A DNA stretch of 64,000 nt from contig NC_135549.1 in the NCBI RefSeq assembly GCF_964340395.1, positions 7,142,001-7,206,000 of the forward strand. The letters run 5' to 3'. The position numbers and the translations under genes were made by a program. This document shows positions 45,548-60,300 of the stretch, one piece after another. The notes beneath the pieces are model-generated. The model worked only from the letters and a program-made list of their open reading frames with translations. It did not search any database and was not told where the DNA came from. Every line of letters begins with the position of its first letter. Positions within the stretch are counted from its first letter, which is position 1. Source of the DNA: Glandiceps talaboti (taxonomy: Eukaryota > Hemichordata > Enteropneusta > Spengelidae).

Positions 45548-48500
45548 AAATCGGATGATTGCTGTATTCATAAATGATGTCAGGTATTGGGTTGCCACAA
45601 AACAGTGGCTGAAGATTTTACATTAATTTTTTTCTTTTAAATACCTTTTGTAATAGTTTGTTGCTTGTATTTTGATGTGATGTAATATTTAAGCTGTCTT
45701 GTGGTGTGTTTTTGTTATTCTCTGGACTATGTGTCCGTAATAAAGTTTTAATAACAATAATTGACATATGTTGGACTTGTCATTACAGGAATGTTGCCAT
45801 TGTTGTCGTCTTGGTATGAAAGCCAAACAAGAAATGTCATTTGTCAACTGTGAAAGAGTCAGTAACTTTGGTGACCCCTGTGACAGAGCATTTATGGAGT
45901 GCTGTATTAGAAACAATGTAGAAATCACACCAACAGTACCAGGTAACTACACTTTAAGATCTTATCTATTCTATGGTAGCAATTCTCGTTACAATTTGCG
46001 TAATGACTATAGTCAAAGGCTTGTTGTACCTCAATCATATAATAGGCTAAATGACAGTGCTTGCCATTTGCGGACTAAAGCTATGGAACTCAATTCCTGG
46101 AGAACTAAAGCTGATCACTGACATTGAACTTTTCAAAGGTGAACTTAAAACACATCTGTTTAAACAATATTATAAACTATATGTATTACCATGTGTCTTT
46201 TACTAAGTTGTCATTTTAACCTTTTTGTAATTATTGTAACCAGTTTGGGGTTTTTAGCTTTATTTGTTTGATTGTTTTACCATGCTTTTAAATATATTAT
46301 GTGTACAGCGCTTTTGAATATTAATGAATAGAAAAGTTGCTTTAGAAAATAAATAAACTTTAATTGAAACTTATTAAAAATATTGCAAACATAACAACAT
46401 TCAAATTAGTCAGATTTTATGGAAACCCTTTGAGTTGAGTTTTGTTGAGACCATCCAGTTCTCATTTGCATTAAAAACACATAATGTATACAGTTGTGCT
46501 GCAATGCCATTGGTGCTATTTTGAAAGTCCATGATAGCAGTGTGTGATCTCCATTGTTTTTTTGCTATATAATTGTAACTTGTACTATTTATTGCAGATA
46601 ACATGGATGAGTGTGCCTCATATCCTGGACAGCTGTGTGAACATATTTGTATCAACACACCTGGATCATTTATGTGTTCTTGTAATACTGGATATGTTTT
46701 ACAGTCAGATGGCAAGACCTGTCAAAAACGTAATATTCAAACCTCTATTGGCAATTTTACTAACTTACATTTGTGTTTACAGATATGAATATTCGTGGAC
46801 TCTCAGTTCATAGTATCAAATGAAAATCTCTACTCACAGAGTCAAAAAATATCTTGGAAGTGATTCCCAAATTTGGGCTGACATCTTATCAACATCATCA
46901 GTGGTGTACTACATGTATGGGTGTTTTTTTGTAATTTAACAATTTCATCAAACCTGATAGTGAACTCAGATCAGAAATTTAGTACCTTTCTGTTATGGCA
47001 ATGTGTATAATTTACATTATAATCATCAAATTTTGATAGAGTTTCTGAAACTAAACAATAAATTTCTTTCATCAATGTTTTTTATCACTCTATACCAAGG
47101 CAATTGGTTTCTTCTTTCTTTCATCTTCAGTACACAGTTGTACTTCTTTCGTATGTGAAAAAATGAGCAAAGTTCTTGACCACTATTGGCAGACATTAGA
47201 CTGTTCACGAACCAGGCAAAGTCAACTCATCTATTTAACAGTGACGCATGTGTGTGTGTGTGTATATGAACAAAACAGGATGTGATTCTCAGAAGAACTT
47301 GAACAGTTAATCAGAATACTTACATGGATCACTTTCGACCTTCCACGTTGCAAGTTGTGTACTGTATACAAGGACTAAACTATTTACTTTGTGTATTCAC
47401 ATTGTCTTCACTATGTTTTATTCTCACAGATTAGCTTTTATTGAATTTTACTACACTAGTTTTGATAAATACTTAAACTTTGGTATCTAGCAAAGGATAG
47501 AATTCAGTAAACAAAACCCTGACTATTACATGTGTAAAGTGTTACACTTCTATTGTAATTTTTCTTCATTCAGCCAAGACAAATATGAGTCAGTGATCTA
47601 AGGGGCTTTGTCACTACAAGTTGCTAGACGAGTATTGACAAAACTAAGGGTCACAAGTATTTTCTGGCTGAATGAAGAAAAATATATAAGAACTACATAT
47701 TTATACCAGCACCAGTAATAATATCAAGGAAAAATTGAGGAAAGTAATGGCAGTTTTGAACGTTTTGACCCATACTTCTAACACAGCAGAACCAGTGACG
47801 TAGACAAATATTAATGATGTAGATGTTGTCGTTATGTAGAATGACCTTAGTATATGTTCCGTATTTTTCGTTCAACTTGGTTTGTGCATGGTATAAATAT
47901 GGTTATACTTTACACTTCCTTTCTCCAGGTCTGATAATCTAGAAACTAGCAAAGTATAGAATTCACTGACCAAATCTGACCCCTTTATCAATGTATTTGG
48001 TTATATCTTATACTTACTTTCTCCTTTTGTGGTATTAATCTAGAAACTAGCATAGATTTCAGTAAAAACCATTCTCGCAAGCCAGAGCACTTATTTCTGC
48101 TGAAGTAGCAGTGCGTCTTCAACAGTACTGGAAAAAGAGGCTGTGGTTTACGACAATGGTAACAACTGACAAAGTGTTACACTTTTATCGTTGTATGTGG
48201 TTGTACCTTTCAGTTCCTGTATCCTGTTCTGATAATCCATCTCCCTGCCAACATGATTGTATAGAGATTGGCCCTGGTGTGCAGTGCTCCTGTCATGAGG
48301 GCTATGAGTTAGCTGACAATATGAGAGACTGTGAAATAAGTAAACACAGAAAATCAATCATTTCTCTAGCACAGTTTGAGCTGTTGCTTTCCATGTTTAT
48401 GTAATCCTGTAGATAGAAGCAATTCTGGATGCATTATTGTAACCAAAAAATTAAACTTCTTGGCTAGGGCTAAAAATCTTTACTCGCATACCTTTCGGAA

Positions 48501-50068
48501 AGTTATCTGAAAGCTGTTTGATAGACTGAAAGATTTGTAGTTGCTGAATGGTTGACAAGATCTCAGCAGCAACAATGATGACTCTTTCAGTGTAGCTTTT
48601 AGGTAGCTTACTTTGCTTTGCTTTCTAAAAGTTACGCAGCTTTCTAAACTAAATCAGGGTTACCTCATTAAAAACTTGCATGTTCACAATTTCACAGCTT
48701 TTTGCATATTTTAGATGTTGTTATTTTTTAGATTTGAAAAGTGATAAGTTTGTTGTCTAAATTTCTTTCAGTACTAGAGACCTGTGGTACCTTTGGATGT
48801 CAACAAGACTGTATAGAGACAAATCAAGGTGCCCAGTGTCGCTGTCGGTCTGGTTATGAGTTGTCATCAGATGGGAAATCATGTGAAGGTAATCTTATTT
48901 GTTGGATTTTTTTTATCAAATTTAAATATACTAGAAACAAGTTTAGGTGAAACAGAATGTAATCCAGCTCAGTGAAAATCTTATTATCTACATCGCTACA
49001 TTTTAATCATCTGGCTTCATAAGAATATCACCAATGGCATTGTAGCACAACTGTAAAGTTTGTAATAATGTTAAAAATATCTTTATCCACATGCCAATCC
49101 ATCCCTGTTGCTACCCATGCAATATGCACCATCATTTTAATGTTGACTTGTGATTTATGGTTTTTTAGTTGCTAGGTGACTACATGTCATTTTTATTTAT
49201 TAATCTGTTTGCCTAACTATCCCAGTATAGTTATTTTTGCCATATACACAATCATTTGGTTGTTGCTATGGACATGGTTTCGTTGCTAGGTAGACGTGTA
49301 TTCACTTTATTCATATATATCCACTTGCCAAACCAACCCTGTTATCTGTGCAATATAGAAAAGCATATGGGTGTGGCTACGAGCATGGTCTTGTTGCTAG
49401 GCAAATATGGGATCATTTCTTAAATGTTTTAAACCCATACAATCGTGTTTTTCTATAGCTCTGCTAGACAACTGTTTTCCCCACCTAATCTGAATTTGAC
49501 CTTTAACCCTTTCTTTCAGATATTGATGAGTGTTTCTTCAGATCTGATTCCTGCCCAGGTACTCATGCATGTGTGAACACCGAGGGCGCCTATCGATGTG
49601 AAAGAGTTGTCTCCTGTAACAGTGGCTACCAATATAGTTCTATAACCAATAGGTGTGAAGGTATGTTATCACCTTAATTCAAAATTCTCATGTTTTCTTT
49701 GATGATTTACAAATATACTGTAATTCTTGAGCAGACTGAAAAGAAAATGGGTTCAACTATGATTTTGTAAACTAGCATGAACATTGAATTTATGGATTAA
49801 TATAGTTGAACAATTGCAATATCCTAACAAAATTTATAGTTAGTACTGTCACAGTCTGTCTATGATAGAGGGACTGTTGTAATGTGTGCAGAAAAAGTAC
49901 TGTGGAAGAATTCAACACTATCCAAGTTTTGAAATGTGGAGAGTGTTTGATCCAGGTGCAGCACTTGACAATATACACAAATTATGGAAAGAATTTAATA
50001 GCAGGCCCAATGGACAATGTCCAGTGTTTAGCCTCAACTAATACCATCCAGAGTGGCTCCGGGATTGG

Positions 50069-50116
<48 letters not shown>

Positions 50117-53100
50117 CATGCCTACATCCATGTGCATGCCATTTCTCAAATATACCTTTGGTAATTTTTTTCTAACTTGTGCAAAGATGAAATACTATAG
50201 GGCACATGAATGTTAATTTTTATGGCATCAAATCTGAATGAATTGTGGTCTTCTTTGTCATAAAAAATCTACATTTTAGGTAAAACCTTGTGAACTGTAG
50301 AAAACTATAATGCAAGGGTCAACATCCTGAGTTGAACTTCTTGTTGGTAATTTGTAAATTAACCTTCACCAGGGTCAAATGTTTAAACAGGTTATTTCTT
50401 GCATATCACCAACTCTAAATGATATGGAAGTTGGGCCAATATCTTTAAAAACCCTGTAAAAATACAATTGGACAAGTGTATGCTAATTAACATAGCAGAC
50501 TACAATTTGTGTGCACTAACTTTGAAAAGATAAGTTCATGTTGGGACTGGCAACACCATTTGATATCTGTATTAATTTGCCTTTCTACCAAAATGTTCTG
50601 ACCTGGTTGACTATGTGTCCTGTTTGTAATTGTTCGCCAGCATGTCTGTGGAAGGTGCTCTTCGTATGTTGCTTCTGTTTTTACTGGTTTTAGAGATGTG
50701 AACCATTCAGTTATGGACCTACACCATTATTGTCGGCAAGATGGCCAACTGTAGTGTAGCCGTGAGTTTATTCTCAGTCTACAGTTGAACCGGAACCCTT
50801 TTGACTTCCAATGACTTTCTTGATGGGATTACGTCAGAGTTGGTAGAAGAGCATCATTTCACCAAAACAATGAGATGAGCCAGGTAGGAGGGGATGCTTC
50901 CACCTCTGAGAGACTGAAAACAAGGAGATGAGCCAGGTAGGAGGGGATGCTTCCACCCCTGAGAGACTGAAAACAACAAAGACTTAACCATATATCGCTC
51001 CCTACTATTATTCCCAAATGTGTGGTCACCAAAAGGAAATGATGAATTTCAAAAAAATTTGCATTTCATATTCGCGTATGGAAATGATTGCATACTGATG
51101 TTTATGGAAACATTGCTGGGTGATCAGTCGTACTGTTCCAGGTTTTGATCTGTTTTGGGTGTCCATTGCATCACATTTGAAATGCTAAGGGATTGGTTCA
51201 AGTGCAAGATGGTGAAGTGTATTTATACATCAATCAGCCCTGGTGTAAAACCATTGTTACCAGAGTTTCAATTTTGAACTTTACCACTAGTATCGGTATC
51301 ACTCTGCTCTGAGTTTTCTATTATCCACAAACGTTTCTCACAGTTATCTACATCCACCCCAAGGCTAATATCAATAATGTGACTGATACAGTATTTCAAC
51401 TTTCTACCAATATGTTACTTACCTGAAACATTTTGACAAGACACAAGATCTATGTTCCAGTGTCTACATACAAATCAATCACTATGCCACCACTTTGAAT
51501 AGCTGATCACAATATTTCGTACTGGTTACCAGTCTACAAACCTGAGCTCAAGCACAAGATAATGCAGACGGGACAAGTTTGTGTATGGTCAGAATACAGT
51601 ATACTGCAGTGTTGTCTTAAATGTAAAGGTTGGGACAAGTTGATGGATAAAGTTATCTGTCATAAAACTCACCCAAACTAAACGTACTAAAAAATGGCAA
51701 AATATTTCAAATAGCTGTCTCTGATACTCAGTACTTTTATAGATAATGTATTCAAAGTACTTAACTTTTACAGATATAATTTTCTGTTTTTTCTATAATT
51801 TCCATATTTGTGGTGTCCAGCAAGGTTGAGTTGTATAGAGAGGAAGCGTTATGGAAAGCCATGGCATGGCCATTCTTCATAATAATAATCACCCCCCCCC
51901 CCCCCACCCTCACCCCCAGTGACTAGTGAAAACCCGTCATGTCATCCATGGATGTTAAAACCTATGTGTTATTTTATTATGTCTGTGCCTATTGCAGTGT
52001 TATTGTCCTTGCTTTGTAGAAATTGTTTTCATTGCGTTTATAATGCCATTCTTGTCCTTTGTTTTAATTGTGCTTTCTGTGTGTTGTATTTTTTACATGC
52101 CCATCTTACAAAACAAACAAAGGACTGTCTGTTTTTTGGACAATAATAATTGTATTCAAGTGTGTTGTATTATATTGTATTGTATTGTATTGTATTGTAT
52201 TGTATATCCATATTGTCTGGGTTGAACTCAGTCTAATAATATTATTGACTTTGACAAATTTTTTCTTGTAAAGAATTGTCTATTTTTGGGACTATAAACA
52301 CATAATATTATATTGTATTGTATTGTATGATTATCACATTGTATTGTATTGCATTGTATTGCATTGTATTGTATTGTATTGTATTGTATTGTATTGTATT
52401 GTATTGTATTGTATTGTATTGTATTGTATTGTATTGTATTGTATTGTATTGTATTGTATTGTATATCACATGAAGATTCAGTGAAAAGCATAGGTAATAA
52501 TTTTAAAGTGTCTACTTCCAGGGCCCTTATTGTCTGGCATCAGCTTTGCATTGACATTCAGAGGTCAAAGGTCAAAAATGAGCCATATTCTCTGCATTTC
52601 TGACTGACTAACATGGAATACAGAGAATTTTTTGAAACTTTGTAATAAAGTTACAAATTATAATTTTTTAATTTTCCTGTTAAAATTTTGGCAAAATGGT
52701 GGTCATTTTGTCTAACATGTACACAATTATTTGTTATGTACATTCAAGATATAACTTGTGTGATTCATAGCCTTTCTAGTAGTATCGGCAGCTTTGACCT
52801 AAAAATCTAACTATTTCTTGCATTTCAGAGACAATAGTGATTGAATGTAGCCATTATCTTGTAGAAAGATTATACACAAAGCAAATTAGAATGAAAAAGA
52901 AATCATGCAGAAACCAAGTAATTGTCTTTGAACAGAAAATATGGATCACATATGACGAGTCGTTCTACATCAAGACAACCTGTGTCTACATCACAAATAT
53001 GAATCAAAACATTCCAAAACATTGTTTTTCCAAATTTTTCATAAATTTACTGGAGGTATGATTTTATTATTCACCTTCATTCAGCCGGAAAATACTGGTG

Positions 53101-56100
53101 ACCTAAGGGTTTGTCACAACAAATCACTAGGCCCCTTAGGTCACTCATTATCCTTCCAATTGTTAAATGAAGACAAATGGTTAGAAATAATATCTAAATG
53201 TATAAGTTGTGTAAATATGTAATTTAACGTTGCATCCAAGGGGTCAACTCAGAGCTTTTATTCCACCCTCCTCATAACTTTATTTGTGTGTGCAGTATTG
53301 TAATTATTTATTTATTTGTAAATGAGAAAGAAATTATTCATATTTCTGTATTTAAGAGTATTCTATTTTTTCAAAATTTAGGGAATGTAATAAAAGGCAC
53401 GGTTCAAAGTTTCCTTCTGACTTTTAATTGTCATTTCTAAGTCATTCAGAATGTTACAAATATAAAGTTCAATTATGAATTGAAAGTACTGCCAACATGT
53501 ACTCATATACATATGGTACTTTTTAAAATACATTTTGTAAAAAGATTTAACCAACACACCGACCCCTCATTTTCAGAGTGTTAAGATGAGAAACATAAAA
53601 TTAAGTATGAGTTGCCTAACAACAGAAGCTATGTAACTGGCAAGCATGATGCTTCTAACTGAATTCTTACAGTATTAGGATTACTCAATTCCTATGTCTG
53701 AAACAGCCAAAGAGTATCTTCATGTACAAGCAGTTGTAGTAGCTAGGACTGTATTGTCCATGAAGACTTTGTTATCAATAAATTGGATACAAGAGAATGG
53801 TACATGAAATAACAATTTGTAAAAAAAAAACTGCATCCCTGAGGGATGATTGCACAATGTCACACAAGCTCAATATGGGGGGGAGGGGGTCTGGCATCAA
53901 TGCGATTGCTGAACTTCATTTTCACACTTCTAACCAAATTTTGAAAAACTTTCATGCCTTCAATGATAACTGGTTCTGTATTTACTACTGAAATATTCAT
54001 AAGTTGATTAAATTTACTGATAATGTGATACAGTGCTGGGTTTCGGTAGTATTTTAATGTATTTGCCATCATGTTTTGCATTGCATCGATCATAGTGGTG
54101 TGACTGCTACAATTTTCACCATGGTTTACATCATATATAATTGTGTCAATGTCAAACTTGTGAACATTCGTTTAGGGGAGGGGTAGGGATTTGTCCTAAA
54201 CAAACAAAGTTCGTTTATTGAACTTATGTGACATTGTATGATTGTCCCTAACATAGATGTTTTAGGCAAAATAGACTTTTATTGATGTTGATATGGCTGG
54301 CAGCGTTTGGATTATGCAGCACAGAATGTAGATGGAGTGCACCACGGGTAACCACAATGCATACATACATTCATAATAAATTAGTCCATGAGATGTGTTA
54401 TGTACATATGGTACATACAGTGTATGTAAACACTCACTACCCACTTGTTGGTGAGCATATAGTACATTGCAGAAACAATGACTAGATCTTTCAGGCCGCT
54501 TGTTGGACTCTATCTTCTGCGAAGACTTTTTCAAATATTTATCTTTTTATTTATTTATCTATTTATGATCTGTTCATCTCTTTATTATTCCATCTCTTTT
54601 AACTATGATAGGTCTTACTGTCAATCTCAGGAGCCACACAGAAAGTGAATTTAAATTAAAATTTACTACTGTCTTTTTTTCATGCAGATGTGGATGAATG
54701 TACAGAACTAAATGATCCATGCCTTGGACGGCAATGTATTAATACTGATGGTGCTTTTCAATGTCAACAAGAGAATCCCTGTGAAAGTGGGTTTGAATTT
54801 AATGAAAGAACTCGACGATGTGACGGTAAATAGTCATTTATCATCTCAACAAAGATGTCTCATAGTTTTGTACACGCAAAGCACAAAAACGTTTAATATT
54901 CATGTTACTCCTCTTGACATAAGCTTGCAATGCCTGTCGTACATATTATAGCTGTTTGTTTACTGTACCCCAACAAACACAATCAGAAAATGGCAGCAGT
55001 ACTGCTATTACATTTAAATTGTTTATCTTCACAGCAGGGTTTCGCAACCAATATCAACCAAACATTGCTCAAAGATGAGACACTTAACACATGGCATGTA
55101 CCGTATTGTATATAGTTTCTTTTCCTTTCACACATGACCATTTTCCAGATATAAATTCATAATTTGTAAGTGATTATTTCACCGATTAAATGTGTACATT
55201 CATGTTATCAAAAACAGTCTTTCTGTGTCAAAAAAATACTTTGACCTTGACAAAAGTTGGTTTAAAAAATCAAATTTTTTATGACATAAAATGTGGAGTT
55301 GTGTGTTACTTGTTTCTGTCAAGTCACTTTTAAATAATCTTGATTGTCCATCATCATGTATTACAAATTTGGATTTTATCTCTTTCAGATATTGATGAGT
55401 GTGCTGAAGTAGATGGTCCTTGCCTTGGACTAAGATGTATCAACTTACAGGGTACATACAGATGTGAGGAGGAGGAACAATGTGAAACTGGTCTTAAGTT
55501 TAACACACAATTACGGCGATGTGAAGGTTAGTCTGCTGTTGACAGTTTGTTTGTTACGTATTCATTCATTTGTTTGTAAATTGTGATATCAGTCAACAAG
55601 CACTCTAGGCTTGAATTGTTAATGTTAATTTTAAGAACTCTACTACCTTTATTACTTCAAAGAAAAAGAAACAAGATTTCACATGACAAAGTTTGGAAAG
55701 ATTTCAAGAACTTCAGTTTTTTGTGACAGTTGGTCCAAGGCGAATTCTACCAAGCAATATTTTATTCAATTTTATGTAAGCTTCTTTAGACTTTCTTTTT
55801 AGATAACTTTGCAGTTAGATTTACTTAGTCACATTTTCTTGTATATATTCACAGCAACTTGACTTCCACATACTTGTAAAAATGATTTTGATATTCATGA
55901 ATTTATTTGTTTATTTATTTGTTTATTTATATATCTCTTTCAGATATTGATGAGTGTGCTGAATTAGATGATCCTTGCAATGGACAGAGATGTATCAACT
56001 TACATCGTACATTCAGATGTGAGGAGGAACCCCAATGTGAAAATGGTCTTGAGTTTAATACCAGAACTCGGAGTTGTGAAGGTTAGTTGCAAAGATAGCA

Positions 56101-57353
56101 ACAGGGATTACATGCAGTAGACAAATGGATAAACATACCAAAAATGTATGCAAATATGCCCAGCAACTAGACCATGTCCATAGCAACAGCTAATTGATGA
56201 TGTGTATTGCAAAGTTAAAAATAGAGATGGATAATTAGGGAAGTGGACAATCATCCATAAAGTGAATGCACATATGCCTAGCAACAAGATCACACCCATA
56301 GCAACATTGAAATTGTGATGTATATTGCTAACAACATGAATGGTAGGCAAGTGAATAAACTTTCAAAAAAATTGGCATAATTGACCCAGCATTATGAAGA
56401 TGCTGCTCATCCCAACAGTAAAATTGTGGTGTATATATAACATTTTAAAAGATATAACATAAACTCTGCAGTTGTGCTACAACTTCTTTGGCGTTATTTT
56501 TGTCTTAGGTACTGACATAACAATATATTTCAAGTTTCAACCTGACTGATATTAAAGATAAATATTCTGGAATTTTTTGACAGTGATCTTCATTGATATT
56601 AGTTAAATTTCAAAATCAGGTATGATATCATATTCGTTATAAAGTACCGGTTTATTGTATAATACAGTGTCAGCCAAGGTTTAATAAGTTGATACTACTT
56701 TTCAATCAGTAGTAAATGAATCATCAACTACTTTAGAACATCAGTGGGCTTTTTTCAAGAAGTTTCTATTTCTGTCAAATTCACTAAGTAAGCTTGACCA
56801 TCTTGTCTAGCATATTCACAGCAACTTGACTTTCACATACTTTTAAATTTCATTTGTTTATTTATATATCTCTTTCAGATATTGACGAGTGTGCTGAATT
56901 AGATGATCCTTGCAATGGACAGAGATGCATTAACTTACATCGTACATTCAGATGTGAGGAGGAACCCCAATGTGAAAGTGGTCTTGAGTTTAATACCAGA
57001 ACTCGGAGTTGTGAAGGTTAGTTCCTCAGTCATTCTCACAGGACATATTTTTCACTGAAGCAACAAAATAATTGAAGTGTATATGCAGTAGTATTATTGT
57101 GAAGTGGAGATTGATTTACAATATTATTTCTCAGATGACAAATTTTGGTCTGTTTCTTGTGTCTGCATGCAGTTTCAAAAGTTCACCATGTACAGGAAAG
57201 ACAGTAGCTCCCATAGTTTCTGTTTTGGTGATGAAATATGAAGAACAAACTTTATCATCAATACATGTCTACTAAGTATTTTCATTCAGATTTACAGTAC
57301 AACTGAACTGGGATTCAGTAGTGGTATTGGCGTGATGAAATGTCTATGTGTAT

Positions 57354-57399
<46 letters not shown>

Positions 57400-60300
57400 A
57401 AACGACTTAAAGGTGTGTGTGTGTGTGTGTGTGTGCAAACGACTTAAAGTCAAAACTGCCAGACTGATATATAGATTATACAAATTGTTCAAATGAAAAT
57501 GATTGCATCAGAGATGCGCAGGTTGAGTCAAAATGTGTTATTGTTGGTAAAGGAAAACCATAAACCCCAAAATTCCTCGACAGATTGGTCTGAAATATGA
57601 TGGGAGCGTTTTTAGAGGTGTGTAGATTAAGAATTGTTCATGACATGATGATCCAATCTGTGATATGCAAATTAGGTCATAAAATGTGTATTTTTGATCA
57701 AAAATCTTTAATTTGAAAAACATTGAGCAGAATAGACTGAGCTATAATGGGGATACCTCTGGGGATGTGTAGATGAAGGTATATTCACGACATGATGATC
57801 CCATGAGTGATATGTAAATCATGTTTTAAAATATTGATTATAAATAGTGAAAAACTTATATCTCAAAATCTAAATGGTGAATGGGGCTGAAATTTGGTGG
57901 GCGATGACCATCTAGTCTGGCATATTCACAACAACTTGACTTTCACATACTCTTAAATTTCATTTGTTTATTTATTTGTTTATTTATATATCTCTTTCAG
58001 ATATTGATGAGTGTGCTGAATTAGATGATCCTTGCAATGGACAGAGATGTATTAACTTACATCGTACATTCAGGTGTGAGGAGGAAAACCAGTGTGACAC
58101 TGGTCTTGAGTTTAACACTAGAACTCAGAATTGTGAAGGTTAGTTTCTCACTCACTCTCACAAGGCACACATATATTTAACTGAAGCAACAAAAAAATTG
58201 GAGCATTCTTGTAAAGAGGATATTGATTTACAATACTGTTTCTCTGTTGACATATTTTGATCTGTTTCTTGTTTGCTCAGAAAATAAATTGTCTACAGTT
58301 TCAAGATTTCACCAGGAAGTACTCCAAGTAGTTTCTATTTTGATGATGGAATATGAAAAACAAAATTTGTTATCAATTCAAGTCTAATTTCATCAGACTT
58401 TTGTAAAGTATTTTTGACAACTATATTTTCATTTATCACACATTAATTCATTTGAAATATTAGAGTTAACTTTAAAACATTAGCTAGAAGTGGTGGATCC
58501 AACTATAACTATTGATAGCTATCTGTTTTGTACGCAATAGATATCAATGAATGTGCTCTTGGAGTGTCTTCTTGTGAAGATGGCCAACGTTGTATCAATA
58601 CTGTCGGTTCATACCAGTGTCACCGAATCAGAGACTGTGGTACTGGCTACACCCTCAATTCAGCCAATCAGTGTGTTGGTAAGTTCATTCAATTTCATGT
58701 ACAATTCAGCCAATCATTGTGTTGGTAAGTTCATTTCATTTCAGCCAATCAGTGTGTTGGTAATTAAGTTCATTTCAATTCAGCCAATCAGTGTGTTGGT
58801 AAGTTCACTCCAGAACATATGGTTCATCATTACGTCATTTCTCATGAATATTTATTACACTAATCTGAAATACTAGTAACCGTCCGTCCATCGTAAGAAG
58901 CCAGAGTTTGTTATTTCACAGTGTCGTGTAAGAAATAACAGCTCTGGTTTGCAAGAATGCCTATTTTTTAGCACAACTGAACTGAAGGTTCAGTAGTGCT
59001 ATAGGCATGGCAAAGTGTCTGTCTGTCTGTCTGTGTGTGTGTGTGTATGTGTGTAAACAACTTAAAGTCAAAAACTGCTGAACCAATTGCCATGATATTT
59101 GGTGGGTCCATTACCTTGGGTGTCTAGTTGGGAAATTGTTCAAATCAAAATGATCGCATCACAGGTGTGTGATTTGGGTCAAAAAATGTTATTTTTGGTC
59201 AAAAAACTTAAACTCAGAAACTACTGGGCAGATTGGTGCAAAATTTGGTGGGAAGATTCTTTAGGGGGTGTAAAGTAAGATTTGTTCATGACATGATGAT
59301 TCCATCAGTGATATGCAAATTAGGGCTAAAAATGTGTCTTTTTGGTTAAAAATCTATAATTCCAAAACTACTGCGCAGATTGGGCTGAAATTTGATGGGG
59401 ATGCATCTAGGGATGTATGGACGAAGATATATTAAGCATACAATGATTCCATGAGTGATATGCAAATTAGGTGTAAGAATGTTCATTTTTGGTCAAAAAC
59501 TTATATCTCAAAAAGTACTTGGTCAATGAGTCTGAAACTTGGCGAGATGTTTCTGAAACTGTTATTCTGCAGATTTTCTTCAAAATATTTTGACAAAATT
59601 GGCCCTAGCGACCATGACCACGCCCTTTAGCAACAACCAAATGGCAGTATATTTTGGTCAAATAACATCAACATCTGGTAGGCAAGTGAGTAAACATTCA
59701 AAAAATGTGTGCAAATACCCTAGCAACCATGACCACGCCCATAGCAACAGCCAAACAGTGGTGTATTTCACAAAGATAACAACAGGGTTTAATAGACAAT
59801 TGAATAAACATTCAAAAAATGTATGTAAATTTGCATAGCAACAAGACCACACCCATAGCAACAGCCAAATAATCACGTATTTTGCAAAGATAACAACAGG
59901 AATAGAAAGACAAATGAATAAACATACAAAAAATGTATACAAATACCCTAGTAACCATGACCACGCCCATGGCAACAGCCAAACGGTGGTGTATTTCACA
60001 AAGATAACAATGGGGTTTAATAGACAAATGAATAAACATTCAAAAAATGTATGCAAATACCCTAGTAACCATGACCACGCCCATAGCAACAGCCAAACGG
60101 TGGTGTATTTCACAAAGATAACAATGGGGTTTAATAGACAATTGAATAAACATTCAAAAAATGTATTTAAATTTGCCTAGCAACAAGACCATGCCCATAG
60201 CAACAGCCAAATGATCACGTGTTTTGCAAAGACAATATCAGGAATTCATACACAAGTGAACAAAAACATACATAAATGTATGCAAATATATCTAACAACA

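Noticed and set aside
45407-45626. Frames of Thr-His or Val-Cys repeats
   Set aside because: Translation of the (GT)n tract in fibulin intron 2.
52228-52603. Frames of Asn-Thr-Ile-Gln-Tyr or Cys-Ile-Val-Leu-Tyr repeats
   Set aside because: Translation of the TATTG pentanucleotide array; five-base period gives open repeating frames without coding meaning.
59590-60180. Plus and minus frames of 75 to 151 residues
   Set aside because: They follow the 114-bp tandem array (114 is a multiple of three, so the frame repeats); no similarity to a protein family is visible.
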